DNA of 64,000 bases from the NCBI RefSeq assembly GCF_019649055.1, contig NW_026570267.1, forward strand, positions 496,001-560,000, given 5' to 3'. This DNA is from Paramacrobiotus metropolitanus. Its lineage: Eukaryota; Tardigrada; Eutardigrada; Parachela; Macrobiotidae. Below, in pieces: positions 23,047 to 35,100 of this stretch; positions within the stretch are counted from its first letter, which is position 1, and each line of letters begins with the position of its first letter. The translations under genes and the position numbers were made by a program. The notes below the pieces were generated by a model. The model saw only the letters and a program-made list of their open reading frames with translations, did not search any database and was not told where the DNA came from.

Positions 23047-23783
23047 GTTTACGGACATGTTCTAAAGATGTAGCGCACATTCCCGTTCAGGTGTTGCATC
23101 TGCAGGCTTTACTCTGCAGAGAAACCGAGTACGTAATACGCGGTCGGTGACTCGGTGTCAGCTATTATATCATGGGAGTTGAACTATCATTATTAAAGAT
23201 TTAGATATAAAAACGATTTTTTATTTTCACCCTATTTTTAGACATACCATAAAATCTTAGTGGCCACCCGTCGTCTTTGTGTGATATGGTCAGGTTACAG
23301 ATATCGCTTTGCACATGTGCAAGTACAGGACTTGCTACGCTATTAAACTTTCCTGGCTGCTGATAAATTATGTACACATAGTATATAAATTTTAACCAAC
23401 CGTCACCGCGGACGGTTGCAACAATTACAACATCCAGTAAGGAATTTTTCGTGAGTTTATTGGAAAACTGGTTTTAAAGTTATTTGCGTTTTGAGCTTTC
23501 ATATCTATATAATAAATTATACGTATTTTTATCGTGTTTCTGGGTATTGCTTGGAAGATTTTTCGGATTACGGAAGAAGGCAAGAAGCTTCAAGCTACCG
23601 AAGACACAAATGTTCTGTGTCTTGAAATGACTACTGATGAGTACTGATGAAGTATACGTACAGTACTTACTCGTTACTTGTATATTTTTACGGCTTGCAC
23701 TTTGCTTTTAAAACTTGGTATTTTATATCGTTAACCGTGGTTACGGACTCAAATTGTTTGATCTGCGTAGACTCTTGTGAGAA
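23047..23783. other. Intergenic spacer
   Basis: No supported exon. It presumably contains the promoter of the downstream CISD gene. Confidence 0.4.
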
Positions 23784-24817
23784 ATGGACTCCGTCAACCG
23801 ACTTATTACGGACAGGACTTCGTCTTATTTGAAAGAATTACCAGTTCCAAAATCATTTGGGGGTTTTGCGGAGCTTAAACGTAAGCGTTATTCTCACTGC
23901 GATGTCGCAACGTATAGCTTGGCCGCTTGGTTTCACACTGCATTCCGCAGCTGACTACTCTAACCATAATGCGTATTTGCGGATATTATGATGCAGACGA
24001 ATGGATAAAATGTTCGTGGTTTTCTTATTTCAGTTGGCGAATGGGTGCGTCTTGCAGCGTTTACTGGCGCTGTAGGTTTTGCTGGATTCGTAGCTGTTCG
24101 AGGAGTCTTTACATTGCTACCGGAGGATTTTCTGAGCAAACTCCCATGCCGGCTAACCCGCGGAAAATATCGCTGGATGAATAAATGTATTGAGAAAGAA
24201 CGACCAAAATGCAACCATGTTATTGATATTGAAGATATTGGCAAGAAAGCGTCGTTGTGCCGCTGCTGGAGATCCGCAAAGGTAGTGCCAGAATTTACAT
24301 AATTTCCGTTTTTATGAAGCTGCCTTATTGCAGAAAATTACGTAATAATTGTAGTAAATTCTTATTTATTTAAAGTTTGTTTAGGTGACACTGCGCAGCA
24401 AAATACTTAAATACATGCATTAACAAATAAGTTCTTCAACTTGCAATATTTTTAGGGATAAGTATTATATAATTAGCAAGTGTATAACGTTGGCAATGCA
24501 CTTTGGTGATTAACTGAATAGTACAAAGTAATCTCGTTGAAAAACATCACTTTTGGCTGCAAGGCTTCATTTGAATATAATTTGCAAAATATGAAAATGC
24601 ATTTTTGCTCACTTCCAGCAACAGTACAGAGTAGTGTGTGTATTGCTGTACTTCTGTTTTTCTCTTTTTTAGTTTCACAATTATATTTTTATTTTTCTTT
24701 ATAGTTTACGTTTGATATTTGTAGTTCCCATACTGCGACGGAGCACACAAGCAGTACAACAGGGAGACCGGTGACAATGTGGGACCGATTAATGTTGTAC
24801 GAAAGACGACAGTCTGA
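23784..24817 (+). CDS. CISD: CDGSH iron-sulfur domain protein (mitoNEET/NAF-1 family)
   Basis: Membrane-anchored 2Fe-2S protein of the outer mitochondrial or ER membrane, used in iron-sulfur and redox signalling. Exons 23784-23880, 24034-24281 and 24725-24817 fit in phase, about 145 aa, close to CISD2 (135 aa) and longer than CISD1. After a short N-terminus comes one transmembrane helix ([19 protein letters not shown]), a linker, then the CDGSH fold: CRCWRSAK ... [12 protein letters not shown] ... ETGDNVGPI. The three cysteines and one histidine that hold the cluster (CxC, then C and H of CDGAH) are all present. The tail VVRKTTV resembles that of other CISD1/2 proteins. Confidence 0.93.
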
Positions 24818-25144
24818 AGGAAATTTACGATTCCTCATCCCGAGACATTCCGTTGAATGCGGTTCTGTGCTCCTTTGTGACGATGCACTGTGATCAAGCA
24901 TTCTGATCCTACTGCGAATCCGTCGGTATTTTTAATTTTTATACTTCCAGTGCAGCAGGTTTTGTTTGTATCATTGATAAATGATAACAATACTTCGACA
25001 TGGACGCGGCGATATGATTTTGGTTTCGAAGGAGATTTACAAGCTTTATCAATTAGTGTCACGGAAAAATGAATGATATTCCTGATAAAGACTGTGTTGA
25101 TAGAAAGCGTTTGCATCATGATGATCGGTGGTTTCTGCATGTGT
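24818..25144. other. Convergent 3' spacer
   Basis: Lies between the ends of the CISD gene (plus) and the mucin-like gene (minus). Open frames here have no motif and are judged spurious. Confidence 0.4.
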
Positions 25145-26363
25145 TTAGTCTCCGTGTTGACTTCCGGAATTTCTTCTCCATGTGATATTGAGATCATCGT
25201 CATCCAAGAGGATCAGACCTGCGCGCTCCCGTTTGCTAAACAAAACATAATTTTCAATTACTGTATTATGCATATTACCGATAGGCGATAGCCGATCGGC
25301 AAGATTGAAAGCTGATAAAGACCGACAAATGGTTAGATACGCAAAAGAATTTAGTACTTGTTTTGCCACACTGGTAAATTCCATGTAAATGTGTTTACGT
25401 ATTTGCAAATTTTCCGTATTGCAAATTTGCGTATTAACGGAATGCCTATATGCTGCTTCACGTACAATAAGTTTTTCTGTTGATACTGCTGAAATAAATG
25501 CAAGTAAGACTTACTTTCGGCAGTACGCAAAACATCCTCCGACAATCAGAAGTAACGTTACCGGCGTTATGACACCTAATCAACAAAACAGTTTTACAAA
25601 TTACAGACTTTTACGGTGCACCGGTTTTTTCAATTTTTCCTTGCAGCAGTACACACACACAAGAATAATTATTATAAGAAATTAATTTTACGCAAACTCA
25701 TGCGAGTAGATTCGCGAACTTGGAAGTATTTCTACTTCTGCAGGAAGAATTGTGCAGCGTTACAGTACGTATTTTAGGCTTGCGAAAATATGCGGCTTTT
25801 TACAATAATTAATTAGGCTAACCAAGGGCAATTTTGAGCCTTCTATCCTGATCCTCCAGGCGTTGCTCGTAACTTGTTGTGGGCACGGCCACTGTATTGG
25901 AGTAATTACGGGTCAGAGGACTTGTTGCACTCGTAGCCGGTGATGTTGGAACGACTGTGCTCGTGCCTTCGCTTGAAGCTAAACTGGCGGCTTCTGTTGT
26001 TATAACCTCAGTAGACGAAAGCGAAACAACGCCATCGCTAGTGGCCGTGTTGTTTATAGCAGTACTATTTCCGGAAAGGGTCGGGGTCGGTTCGGCTGTT
26101 GCAGGAGTGGTTGATCCATCGGTTGCCGGGCTCGAAGGAGGCTCTAGTGGCACTGCGGATACCGATGTGTTAGTGGTGTTGTTCTGGGTGTTTGGAACAG
26201 ACGGTGTGGAAGGGGATGAAGTTGAAGCCGATGAACTCTGTATTGTGAATGCGGATGAAAGTTCCGGTACACTTTCTTGGGCATGCGCAGCAGTCCAGCT
26301 GCTGGCCAAGAGCAGAAGAATTCCTGCATAGAAGAATTGAATTAAAATACGTGTAGTCGGCAT
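25145..26363 (-). CDS. Mucin-like type I membrane protein
   Basis: Not assignable to a named family. Exons 25823-26363, 25515-25575 and 25145-25235 join in phase, about 230 aa. The first exon encodes a signal peptide (hydrophobic FYAGILLLLASSWTAAHA) and a roughly 140-residue Ser/Thr/Pro-rich ectodomain, likely O-glycosylated, with several NxS/T sites. A short charged juxtamembrane stretch (EQRLEDQDRRLKIALG) follows. The second exon encodes a transmembrane helix (ITPVTLLLIVGGCFAYC) and the third a basic then acidic tail (KRERAGLILLDDDD, ending SGSQHGD). The domain logic supports the splicing: without exon 2 the protein would be soluble. The first donor (G|GTTAGC) is weak, so a secreted form ending at 25818 is possible. 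Confidence 0.6.
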
Positions 26364-27124
26364 TAACTCAATATATACAAAGTATTACGAAAAACTTACG
26401 TCACGAGTGATAGTTTTATCTATAGATATATTCAATATATTTACCAATCCGCAGAATAATCCAACAATTTCCCCGATTCCAAAAAAGCATGTTAAGATTT
26501 TGCAGTATTCCCTCGTCCGCTATAACTTAAGAATCATCCGGTCACTTTAATTAACCATTCGACGAGTGATCTGATACTACTCGCTAGTTTTTACAGAAAC
26601 AGAAATTCAGTGTGCATAGATGATCATATTTTGTCACATCCGATGAAAAGTGACTGCACGACGAAACAATTTTAAAATCGATAAGCGTTTTAAAGTCCTA
26701 TCTGTAGTCGTCGTCGTTAGTTACATGTAACTTGTAAGTTTGTAACGTTAAAAGAAGCCTGTGTAATGCTAATTAAACAGCAATAATGTTGTACTCGCAC
26801 CATTTTGACCTATCTTATCTACAGCCTCAACCACTGGTCCACGATATGTACAATGAGCAAACAAAGTGGAAATTTGTCCGAGCCACTGTATTTGCAAGAG
26901 GGTTCGTTGGAAAATGTTAGAAGGCTAAAGGCGTTACTACTGCACACGTGTCTAGACTACCAAACTTATCGATTTGGTTGTTTACATCATTTAAGTATCG
27001 TATCTCTTATCTTCGCATTTTCGCAAATCGTTTATGAAGTGCAATAAAGCCGATTACTACTTGAACCGGAAGCGCAACATTATTTCCCTGGTTCACCATA
27101 AAGCAAACGCAAAAATCGAACATA
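26364..27124. other. Intergenic spacer
   Basis: Upstream of the mucin-like gene and downstream of PPAN, both on the minus strand. Open frames here show no recognisable motif or splice support. Confidence 0.4.
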
Positions 27125-29433
27125 TCATCTCCTGAAAGAAGATTTCTTTCGGAAAGCAACTGCTTTGTATGACGGTTTCCGTCCTTCATCCATGGGTGGC
27201 CGATCTCCCGGTGGACGTCCCCTTCCACCTCTTCCTCGACTGCCTCCTCTTGGTGCTCCGTGGAATCCTCTGCCCCTTGCACCAGGATATCCCCGTCCAG
27301 TATTCTCTCTGCGGTCTCCCTGATTTCGAAAGCCACCTCTACCACCACGTCCCCCGCGGACGCCGAAACCACCTCTCGGTCGGATATTTCGCCGTCCAAG
27401 AGTGCCGGCTTCCGGTTTCTCGCCCACCTCTTCTTCATACCACGCTTCGTCATCATCATCCGAAGGCATTTCTTCGTCTCTATAACCATCAGCGTCATAA
27501 TCTTCTCGAGGAGTGTCTTGGAATTTTCTTTTAATTCCACGACGGCATTCCTCCTTGTGTTCCTCTTTTTCCTGCCTCTTCCGTTCTACATTTTTTTCTT
27601 GCTCCATACGAGCGTCTCTTTTTTTAGTTCTAAAAGGACAAGATAATCAAGTCGCGTTAAGTACTGCACGAAAAATTCCAAACATAAATGTAAATGCTTG
27701 CTACAGTTTGCGATAGTACATGCAAAATTTGCTAATTCGAAACAACAGAATAAACAACTCCAGAATTCTGAATTGAAACAACACTGCTGTAATTTTTTTA
27801 ACGGCTTACTGTCGAAGAATCCGATCTCTTCGTTGATCCTTGACTTCATCCTCCGATTTCTGAATGTACTTATGGTATAGGATTTCTCCGTCGCAGATGC
27901 CATCTTCAATTTTGATCAAATCCAGGCTCATTCTCGGACCTAGTTCGGTCAACCGAATGGCACTGGTCTGATTTGGCGCATTGCCGCGAGAACTGATGGC
28001 TTGTGGCAGAGCAATTTTGTTTTCGGGATCATTGTCTTCAGCTTCGCTTTCGGACATGTTATCTCCTCTGAAAAACAAGACAACAAAGTCACTGCAGCTA
28101 CCTGCTCCATATTATATCAAATTAGTGTCTCTTACTGTTCCATGAAGTCAGAGATATCTTGATGTCGGCTCATGTCCGGTATGCGTCCACGAATGATTTT
28201 TTTAATCACTTTCGATATTCCATGCGGCACCGCTTTCACATTACTGCAATAAGAAAGCAATAAGAAAATGGTTGCACACACATCAGAAAGTGTAAAAGGT
28301 CCATAACTTACTAATGGCGAAACTGAATTTTTCCCGATTCTGGATCTTGGTTGAACAACACACATCTTCTGACTTGATTCAACTTTACCTGCAAAAAAAG
28401 CAAAAAAACGTATCATAATGGATTAGGCAATCAAACAGCAAATGTAAAACAATCTTTCATACGTACTTCAGGATATGAAATACATATAAAATGTATAAAA
28501 TACATTGAATAGTTAAATAAGCATATAAACTATAAAGAATTAGATATCAAATCGCACAAATTGTTTTAAAAAAACGAAACAATTAAATGCGAACGTCGGC
28601 AGCAACTCGACTCGCTACTCCGGCAGACAAACGAGTGTTTCAAAAATGGACGCACTGAAAAAAAATTGAAACATACTATCAGGAAAATTAGAAAAAGCAT
28701 TATCAAACCTTAGTGACGTTTATGCTGGGAAACATGCTCTGGAGCATGGTCGTGGTCAGACGATCCTGCATTTGCTCGGTGGTGAAATTGTTTAACACCA
28801 ACAGCGGAGGATGATCATACTGCTTGGGATGATTCTGAGCCTTTTTCAAACTTGACACCACATCGCGCATAAGGCTGAAATTCTCAATGCGAAACGTGAG
28901 GGTAGGTCCGCGCGGAAGACGCATAATTCGCAGATTTGGTGATGCTTCGGAACGACTGAACGAAATCATATGCGACACGTGCAACGGGCCCGCAACCGAG
29001 ACAAAATCCTTCAGGACATTGTTTTTACCAATCTAAAGAAAAGAAACATGGGTAGAATACTGTCGTGCGTAAGCGGTAAGTGCGAGTGTCAAGAAAGTGC
29101 GAGCGAGGTAACTCGCACTGAAGTTTTCGCAAATACGCAAAGCCAAACAACCCCTTCAAAATTAGATTCCAATTTTCCCTTGCACGAACCTTCAAATCTG
29201 AGGCGGTGAACGGCTCCATCACTTTCCTCGTATCCAGCATGAGATGATTAACACTCCTCCCTACTACGCCGCGTTTGATAACGAAAGTATGCGGTGCTCT
29301 GCTCAGCTCGTCGGGTTCCTGGGCTGCTTTGGCTTTGGCGTTCTTAGCCGCACGTCCCTGAAAATAACATTTCGAGTTATCGCAAGATATACCCCAAACT
29401 TAGCAGGAGCATTACCTTTCGCTTCCGAGCCAT
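27125..29433 (-). CDS. PPAN: Peter Pan / SSF1 ribosome-biogenesis factor (Brix domain)
   Basis: Nucleolar factor for 60S subunit assembly (27S pre-rRNA processing). Exons 29416-29433, 29190-29357, 28709-29032, 28312-28388, 28136-28243, 27810-28067 and 27125-27629 fit in phase, about 485 aa (human PPAN 473). The first exon is only six codons (MARKRK). The Brix domain shows PHTFVIKRGVVGRSV, VMEPFTASDLK, MRLPRGPTLTFRI, DVVSSLKKAQ, HPPLLVLNNF, MFPSINVTKV, RLTELGPRMSLDLIKIEDG and YHKYIQKSEDE, all in family order. The C-terminus is basic then acidic, ending in an RGG-rich segment (GGFGVRGGRGGRGGF) and a Lys/Arg tail, suited to RNA binding in the nucleolus. Confidence 0.95.
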
Positions 29434-29931
29434 TTGAAGTCAATACAAATATGTTCCAGACCTAAATAAGTTTGGATGTTTAGGAAAATCAAATACGAGT
29501 AACGACTAAAAGTGAAAACAGAAAAAATTCAAAAAAAATCTACCGCAGGATTCACGAACACTTGTCACAACTCAAGTAATGGTCGTGCGTTAGCAGGCTG
29601 GTATTGCGGCAAAGCTCTGGCAAAATTGCTGTGCGTAGAGGGCGCTAATAGCGGCTGAACTAGCACAGCAAGTGTCTTTTAGGATCGGTGTTCTTTTTCA
29701 TTTTAACAAAAGTCGGCACTGCACTCTTCGCGCTGTAACGAGTTTCGTCTTTCGCGTTTGCTCTTGATTCTTTATTTGCCAGGGTTGAAAGAAAAGAAAC
29801 AACAACAGTAGTGCAACCTGCCACCGATTTCTTTGTTTTGATGCTAGTTTTTTGTTGTTTGAGTTCTCAGTTTGAACAGTCTTCCAGAGTTAAAAAGCGA
29901 GAGCATTAACACCCTCATCATAGGCCCCACC
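29434..29931. promoter_or_regulatory. Head-to-head promoter region, PPAN and BEN-like gene
   Basis: About 500 bases between two divergent start codons. It must carry both promoters and 5' leaders. Contains short A-runs but no diagnostic element. Confidence 0.4.
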
Positions 29932-32107
29932 ATGCAGCCAGACCCAGCCGAGAGTTCTTCCACGAATAGCGCCATCATCTACTGGCCCGCTGAAAATGCT
30001 CCCAATCCGCCGTTCGTTACGGCCGTGAGCACCGCGGATCTGGCCCCCATAGCGGCAGATGGAACGTTGACCGATCGAGCCTTGTGCCGTGCCAAGATTC
30101 GCGGTCAGGAGTACGAACCCTGCGTACTGGTGTGGCTCTCGGAAGGTAGAACTTCACACGAACGACTAACAGGACAGAAGATACCGCTGCGTTCGAAAAA
30201 ATAACTCTAATTGGTGGCTGCTTTTGCAGACGATACCGTAGAGCAGTTGAAACAGGAATTGCTGAACAATCACTTCGAGAAGCGTTATATTACCAAAGGC
30301 CGTCAGTACTGGGAGGAATCCAAGGTTCAACAGGTTCGTCGTCGTGTGCTGACGTTTTGTCGGTTGTCTGAGTAGACTTGGAGTTCACATAGGTCTCTCA
30401 TTTCTTTTCTCTGTTTTGCGAGAAATAATTTGAGTTGTAAGTCTGTCTTAATTTATTAATTATAATTTCTCTTTGCTGCAGTCAAAACGGAACCGTTGAT
30501 GGATAGTGAATACTCATATTTCTAGTAATTGTACCGTTTGTGAATTTGACATTGCAAAAAGTACTTTGTGTAACTATTAATAGAAAAATAATTTTAAGAA
30601 AAAAAACAGTGAATGTGAAACGTCAACGGTCAACCCGTGTAATTGTTGCGTCATAATTATGGAAAGCAGCATGTTCTTGTCTTCACATTTTAGCGTTGTG
30701 TTCGAAGAATGACATCATTCAGTTTTCGCAGCCGAAAGTTCAGTAACCGTAACGGCTGAACCGGGCTGATATAATGTTAAAATCCCTGACGAACTGGTGA
30801 ATCCGTAAATGAACCCGTTGATAAATAATGTGGTTTTCAGATGAAGACGTTCTCACCGAAAAAAAGCCGCGCAAAGACACCCAAATCTAATCCAACAGCC
30901 GTAAATGGCGGGAACGGAGCGGCTTCCGATGAACAGCTAGCAAATGCCATTTCCGCAAATGCCGTGTCAGCCAGCGCCATGACCGAACCGTCGCCTCCAG
31001 CACGCCGAAATCTCTCACGCAGATCAATGCCAGCTAACGTTGCCAAAGCAGCGGGTAAAAACTCAGCAACGAAACCGAAGGCTCCTCGACGTCAAAAGAG
31101 TGCCGGTGTGACTAAAGCCAGATCGGCGCCGGTGCCGGAAGTGAAACGCGGTCCGGGTCGTCCGGCTGCAGCACTGAAGAACGGCACTGGCGCTCAGCCC
31201 GCACGGAAACGCGGCCGTGGCCGTAAATCAGGCGCGATGAAAAAGGTGCCGAATATTTTGATACAAAAGAAATCTTTAACAACATTTTGTACCGCTTTTT
31301 GGTGTGCGGTACTTTGCTTTGTTGTAACTTGAACTTTAGTATTATAAGCATGTTTAATGGGGATTTCACAGAAGCGTGCGGTGGCCTTTGCTAATGAAGC
31401 GCCGAAGCCTATGTCTAACTCGGCTGAGAGTGCGATGGACGTCGAGGAAAGAGAAGTGGCTGAGCCAGCCAGCAATGGGCAGATGAACGATTTCCAAGGA
31501 ATATTTATCAACCCGAGAGATGTTCTGGTACTGCTGCATAGTTTATCTGTTTTAAATGTATTATTTTGTTATGATCTCAACCATGTTATACAGACGAAGA
31601 TGCTGAAACAGCACAACTGGGGTGTTGCGTTCGGTGTTGGATTGCGGGGGTTCTTCTCAAATGACGAGATCATCAACGGATATTTCGCGCGTCCTCGCAA
31701 GAACGAAGCGGGCCAGAAATTGGATGTTACGCGTGTGGAAAAGTTAAAAGGTAAGCAATCTGGTAGAGTAGGTTGTTCATCGCCTGCCGTGAAGTATGGC
31801 AGTGCTTCTTTCTTTGCAGAACTGCTGGAGACCTACTGCATGGCGAAAAAAGTGAAGATTCCAGAAGATAAGGAGATCGGACGCAAATTTGCGTAAGCAG
31901 GCGAGCGGCTTTGGTTTGTTTGTTGTTCGCTGTGCATTTATCGAAGCTGTTGCTGCTTGCAGGAACCTGAAGTCAATGGCGAAGCGCCAGCAACCAGAGT
32001 CGACCATGGAACAAAACATGGACGAAGTCGACGAACACGACGATGCAGTCAATGTCAATGGCGATGGTATGGAAGAGGTCGAAGCAGGCGAGGAAGGCGA
32101 GAATTAA
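29932..32107 (+). CDS. AT-hook nuclear protein with a BEN-like C-terminal domain
   Basis: Start chosen at 29932, where CCACC precedes ATG. Exons 29932-30145, 30230-30333, 30841-31245, 31372-31527, 31594-31750, 31820-31892 and 31963-32107 fit in phase, about 417 aa. The N-terminal part (ALCRAKIRGQEYEPCVLVWL, then an acidic helix) resembles the small N-terminal module of chromatin proteins but I cannot name it. The third exon is Lys/Arg/Pro/Ala-rich with two AT-hook cores (KRGPGRPAA and ARKRGRGRK). The C-terminal part (GLRGFFSNDEIINGYF, LDVTRVEKLKELLETYC, GRKFANLKSMAKR) has the helix pattern of a BEN domain, followed by an acidic tail. Likely a DNA-binding chromatin factor. The AT-hooks are visible; the BEN call is tentative. 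Confidence 0.6.
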
Positions 32108-35100
32108 GTTCGACGCTAATTGAAGGACTGGTTTTTGTGTTATTCCTCGTACTTTTGGTTTGAATTGTGGTATGTATAGGTAGTGAGTGTTCTATGAGAT
32201 TGGCCACAGGAACGTGGCGTGCATTTTTTTTTGAATTTTGTACTATAGTTTTGCACAGCGACACTAATCTGCAGGAGGCTGCATTCATGGTATATATTGT
32301 TTTATCTCTTGTTTCTGTTGTTATTGTTTTTTTATTCGATCTGAAATGGGCTTCATGCTAGAGTTGAACAAGGGGAAAAGTCTTTTAGTTTTTTGTGTAA
32401 GTCGTACTTGGTTTGAATAAACCGCGGTTTGTAAAGGACACTAGGTTTTTGTCTCTATCTTCCAGCTGCAAGCCGCTATAACTCACGCTAAGTTTCCTCC
32501 TAGCTTCTAATAATATTATAAGTTTTGCATGCCCGATTACTTTGACAAGTTAAACAGACTACATATCGTCATGAAGCTGTTAGTTATTACTATGTGAGCG
32601 ACTCCATTATTTTACAAATTCAGGCGATAAAAATTCAAGCTGAGTGAACTTGTACACAACGTAAGAGGAGTGTGTATTGTAATACAGCACTTTCTAATAA
32701 ATCATAATATTTCTACCATTTAAATACGCTGCACGAATACTAACGTAAACTACGTGATACGTTAGTCTTGTAGCTTAAGATATAGAATATACCAATAATA
32801 CATAGGAATGAAGAACAGTGCAGTTTACACTTTACATCTGGTTGCATTACAACAGGCAGTGACACAGGACACACTTATTACAACAGCAATTAGTTTCATA
32901 TCCCTAGTCCCTACCACTGTATGTCGTACAACCGTAAACCGGCAACGTATGTTTGTGTGTAACGCAAAATGCTCATAAAATGGATAACTCACAGAAAGAT
33001 CAAAGCGGCAGGTAGTGGCAATTAAACATTATTATGTATTAAGCAGTTCGATTTTGTTTGGTTTTCTCTGTGTGCGAGGCCGATATGTAATTTGAATCAT
33101 TAAAGCATTTATATTACAATATGTACAATTGTATGAGTAGAAGTACTGTGTATTGTGTACAGCTGCATCTCGCGGTAGAACCCGTGAAGATTATTGTTCC
33201 ACAGTTCTCCCCAACGTTTTTCCAGTTACTGCCTATGCATATACGATTAATCTCCAATTTTATACGAATTTCTGGTGAAAATCTCGTTTTACTAAAAATT
33301 CGGTTATAATTTCGTTCCCGTTAAGCGGTAACATAAAGGTCACCGCAGATTTGATGCTGGCCATGATTACAATTGATCTACCTTACAAGTGGCATTTGCA
33401 CAACGTCGGCGCACCTATCGCTTTATAAGTTGTTATATATCGTTTCTGTCAGCTGCTGTTCGTTAGTCGCTGACTCGCTATTGATTTAGAGATTGAAGAT
33501 CCTAACGGACATTATACTTTTACACCATCAAATGTTTAAGTAAGTATTTGAGTGACAAAGACATTATTGTAGATTTTTCGATGTTAATTTCCAGTTTACA
33601 CTAATGGTAAATGCACTCGCACAGAAAAATTGTCACAACGGTAACTTGTTTTAGACGTACAGTATTGGTAGTTTCCAGGGCACGCAATTACGTAAAATAG
33701 GGAACACACGATGGTTTTCTCAACCTGCTGTAGGCCTGTAGCATGTGTTCCTTATATATATATATGTGCATGTAACAGAATTTGTGATAATAATTCTGGA
33801 AAACATTAACTTTTTATTCTAGTTTTTACAGATGACTATGCTTTTCTGTCTGGTGCAATTTTGCATATCCTCTTGCCCTCTTTGTTAGGCAAAAGAAAAT
33901 CATAGTTACGAAAACTTATTACAAAAAAGAAAGTGCGCTAATATATCTTTGCAGTACCACTACCAACGCAATTATCCGTCCTAATTTCCTATGCACATTG
34001 TTTTAATTTTGCGCTATGGTAAAATCGGATATATGTGCCTAGGGCATTGATAATTTAATTTTTTTAGCTAGATATAAAAAACGTGCTATCATGCCACTAA
34101 CAATTTTTATAGGGAAGCGTTTGGACTCGTAACAAGTTTCATATATGATCAAGAAAAGATTCTTCCATACTTGGCAGCACCTTTAACGAATAAGGCGATA
34201 ATAAAACCGTTCAGGTGTAAACGGAGAAAGGTGCGTTTATTGGTTTATTTGTTTGCACAAAAACGCACATCTTTCAGTTTCAGAAAGAGCAAAGTTTAAC
34301 GACAGTTACAACAAACAAAAATAAACAAAATATGTTTCCCATACTAAGATCTTGTACAGTGGCAGGGATTATGAAGTAATAAGTACAAGTTATACAATTT
34401 TAATCTTATGGAAACCTGTAATTACACCACAGAACAATCAACTGGAGAATTGTGATGATCCAATCCAATTGTGATGATCTGATTGGAGAATCCAATTGTG
34501 ATGATCTGATTCGTACATATGCGTGCGCACAGTACGCGTACAACCGATGGTTGATCAAAATGGTAGAAGCAATTTATTGGCATTTCATATATCCAAGTCG
34601 TCAAGTCTATTCCTGCCTGGATCAGCAATTCGTAACAGAATTTTGGTACAGTAAATATTCTTTAACGTTTTTTGCATTTTGGGCACCTACACAATACATC
34701 GACATCGAAGTATGCGTTTGCCGGATGTGTTTGCCGGTATCAAACTAAAAAAATTTAGACGAAAAAATGTTCGTCCTTGCGCAAAAAACGCAAGCATCAT
34801 AGATTCTGTGGACTGCAAAGCAGTGCACGTGTTTCAGATTTTATAACGTTACTATTTTGAACTACGAAAATAGCTCTCTACCAGTGAATAAGATAGTTGC
34901 AGATAGATACTTGATACAGATACAAAAGGTTCCGGCACCAGTAACCGGCGCGGGGTAACGAAACTATCGAGTTTTATTGGATAGTATATTCCGCGACAAT
35001 TTCCCACGATAGTAAGATTATTGTTTGCATGATGCTGCAATCGCTACAGCATTATTACACTGTAATCAGTCTTATGTTAGATGTGTCCGATGACTTATTG

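Noticed and set aside
34444-34511. CRISPR-like repeat array
   Set aside because: Only two to three imperfect, directly abutting units; ordinary tandem repeat in animal DNA.
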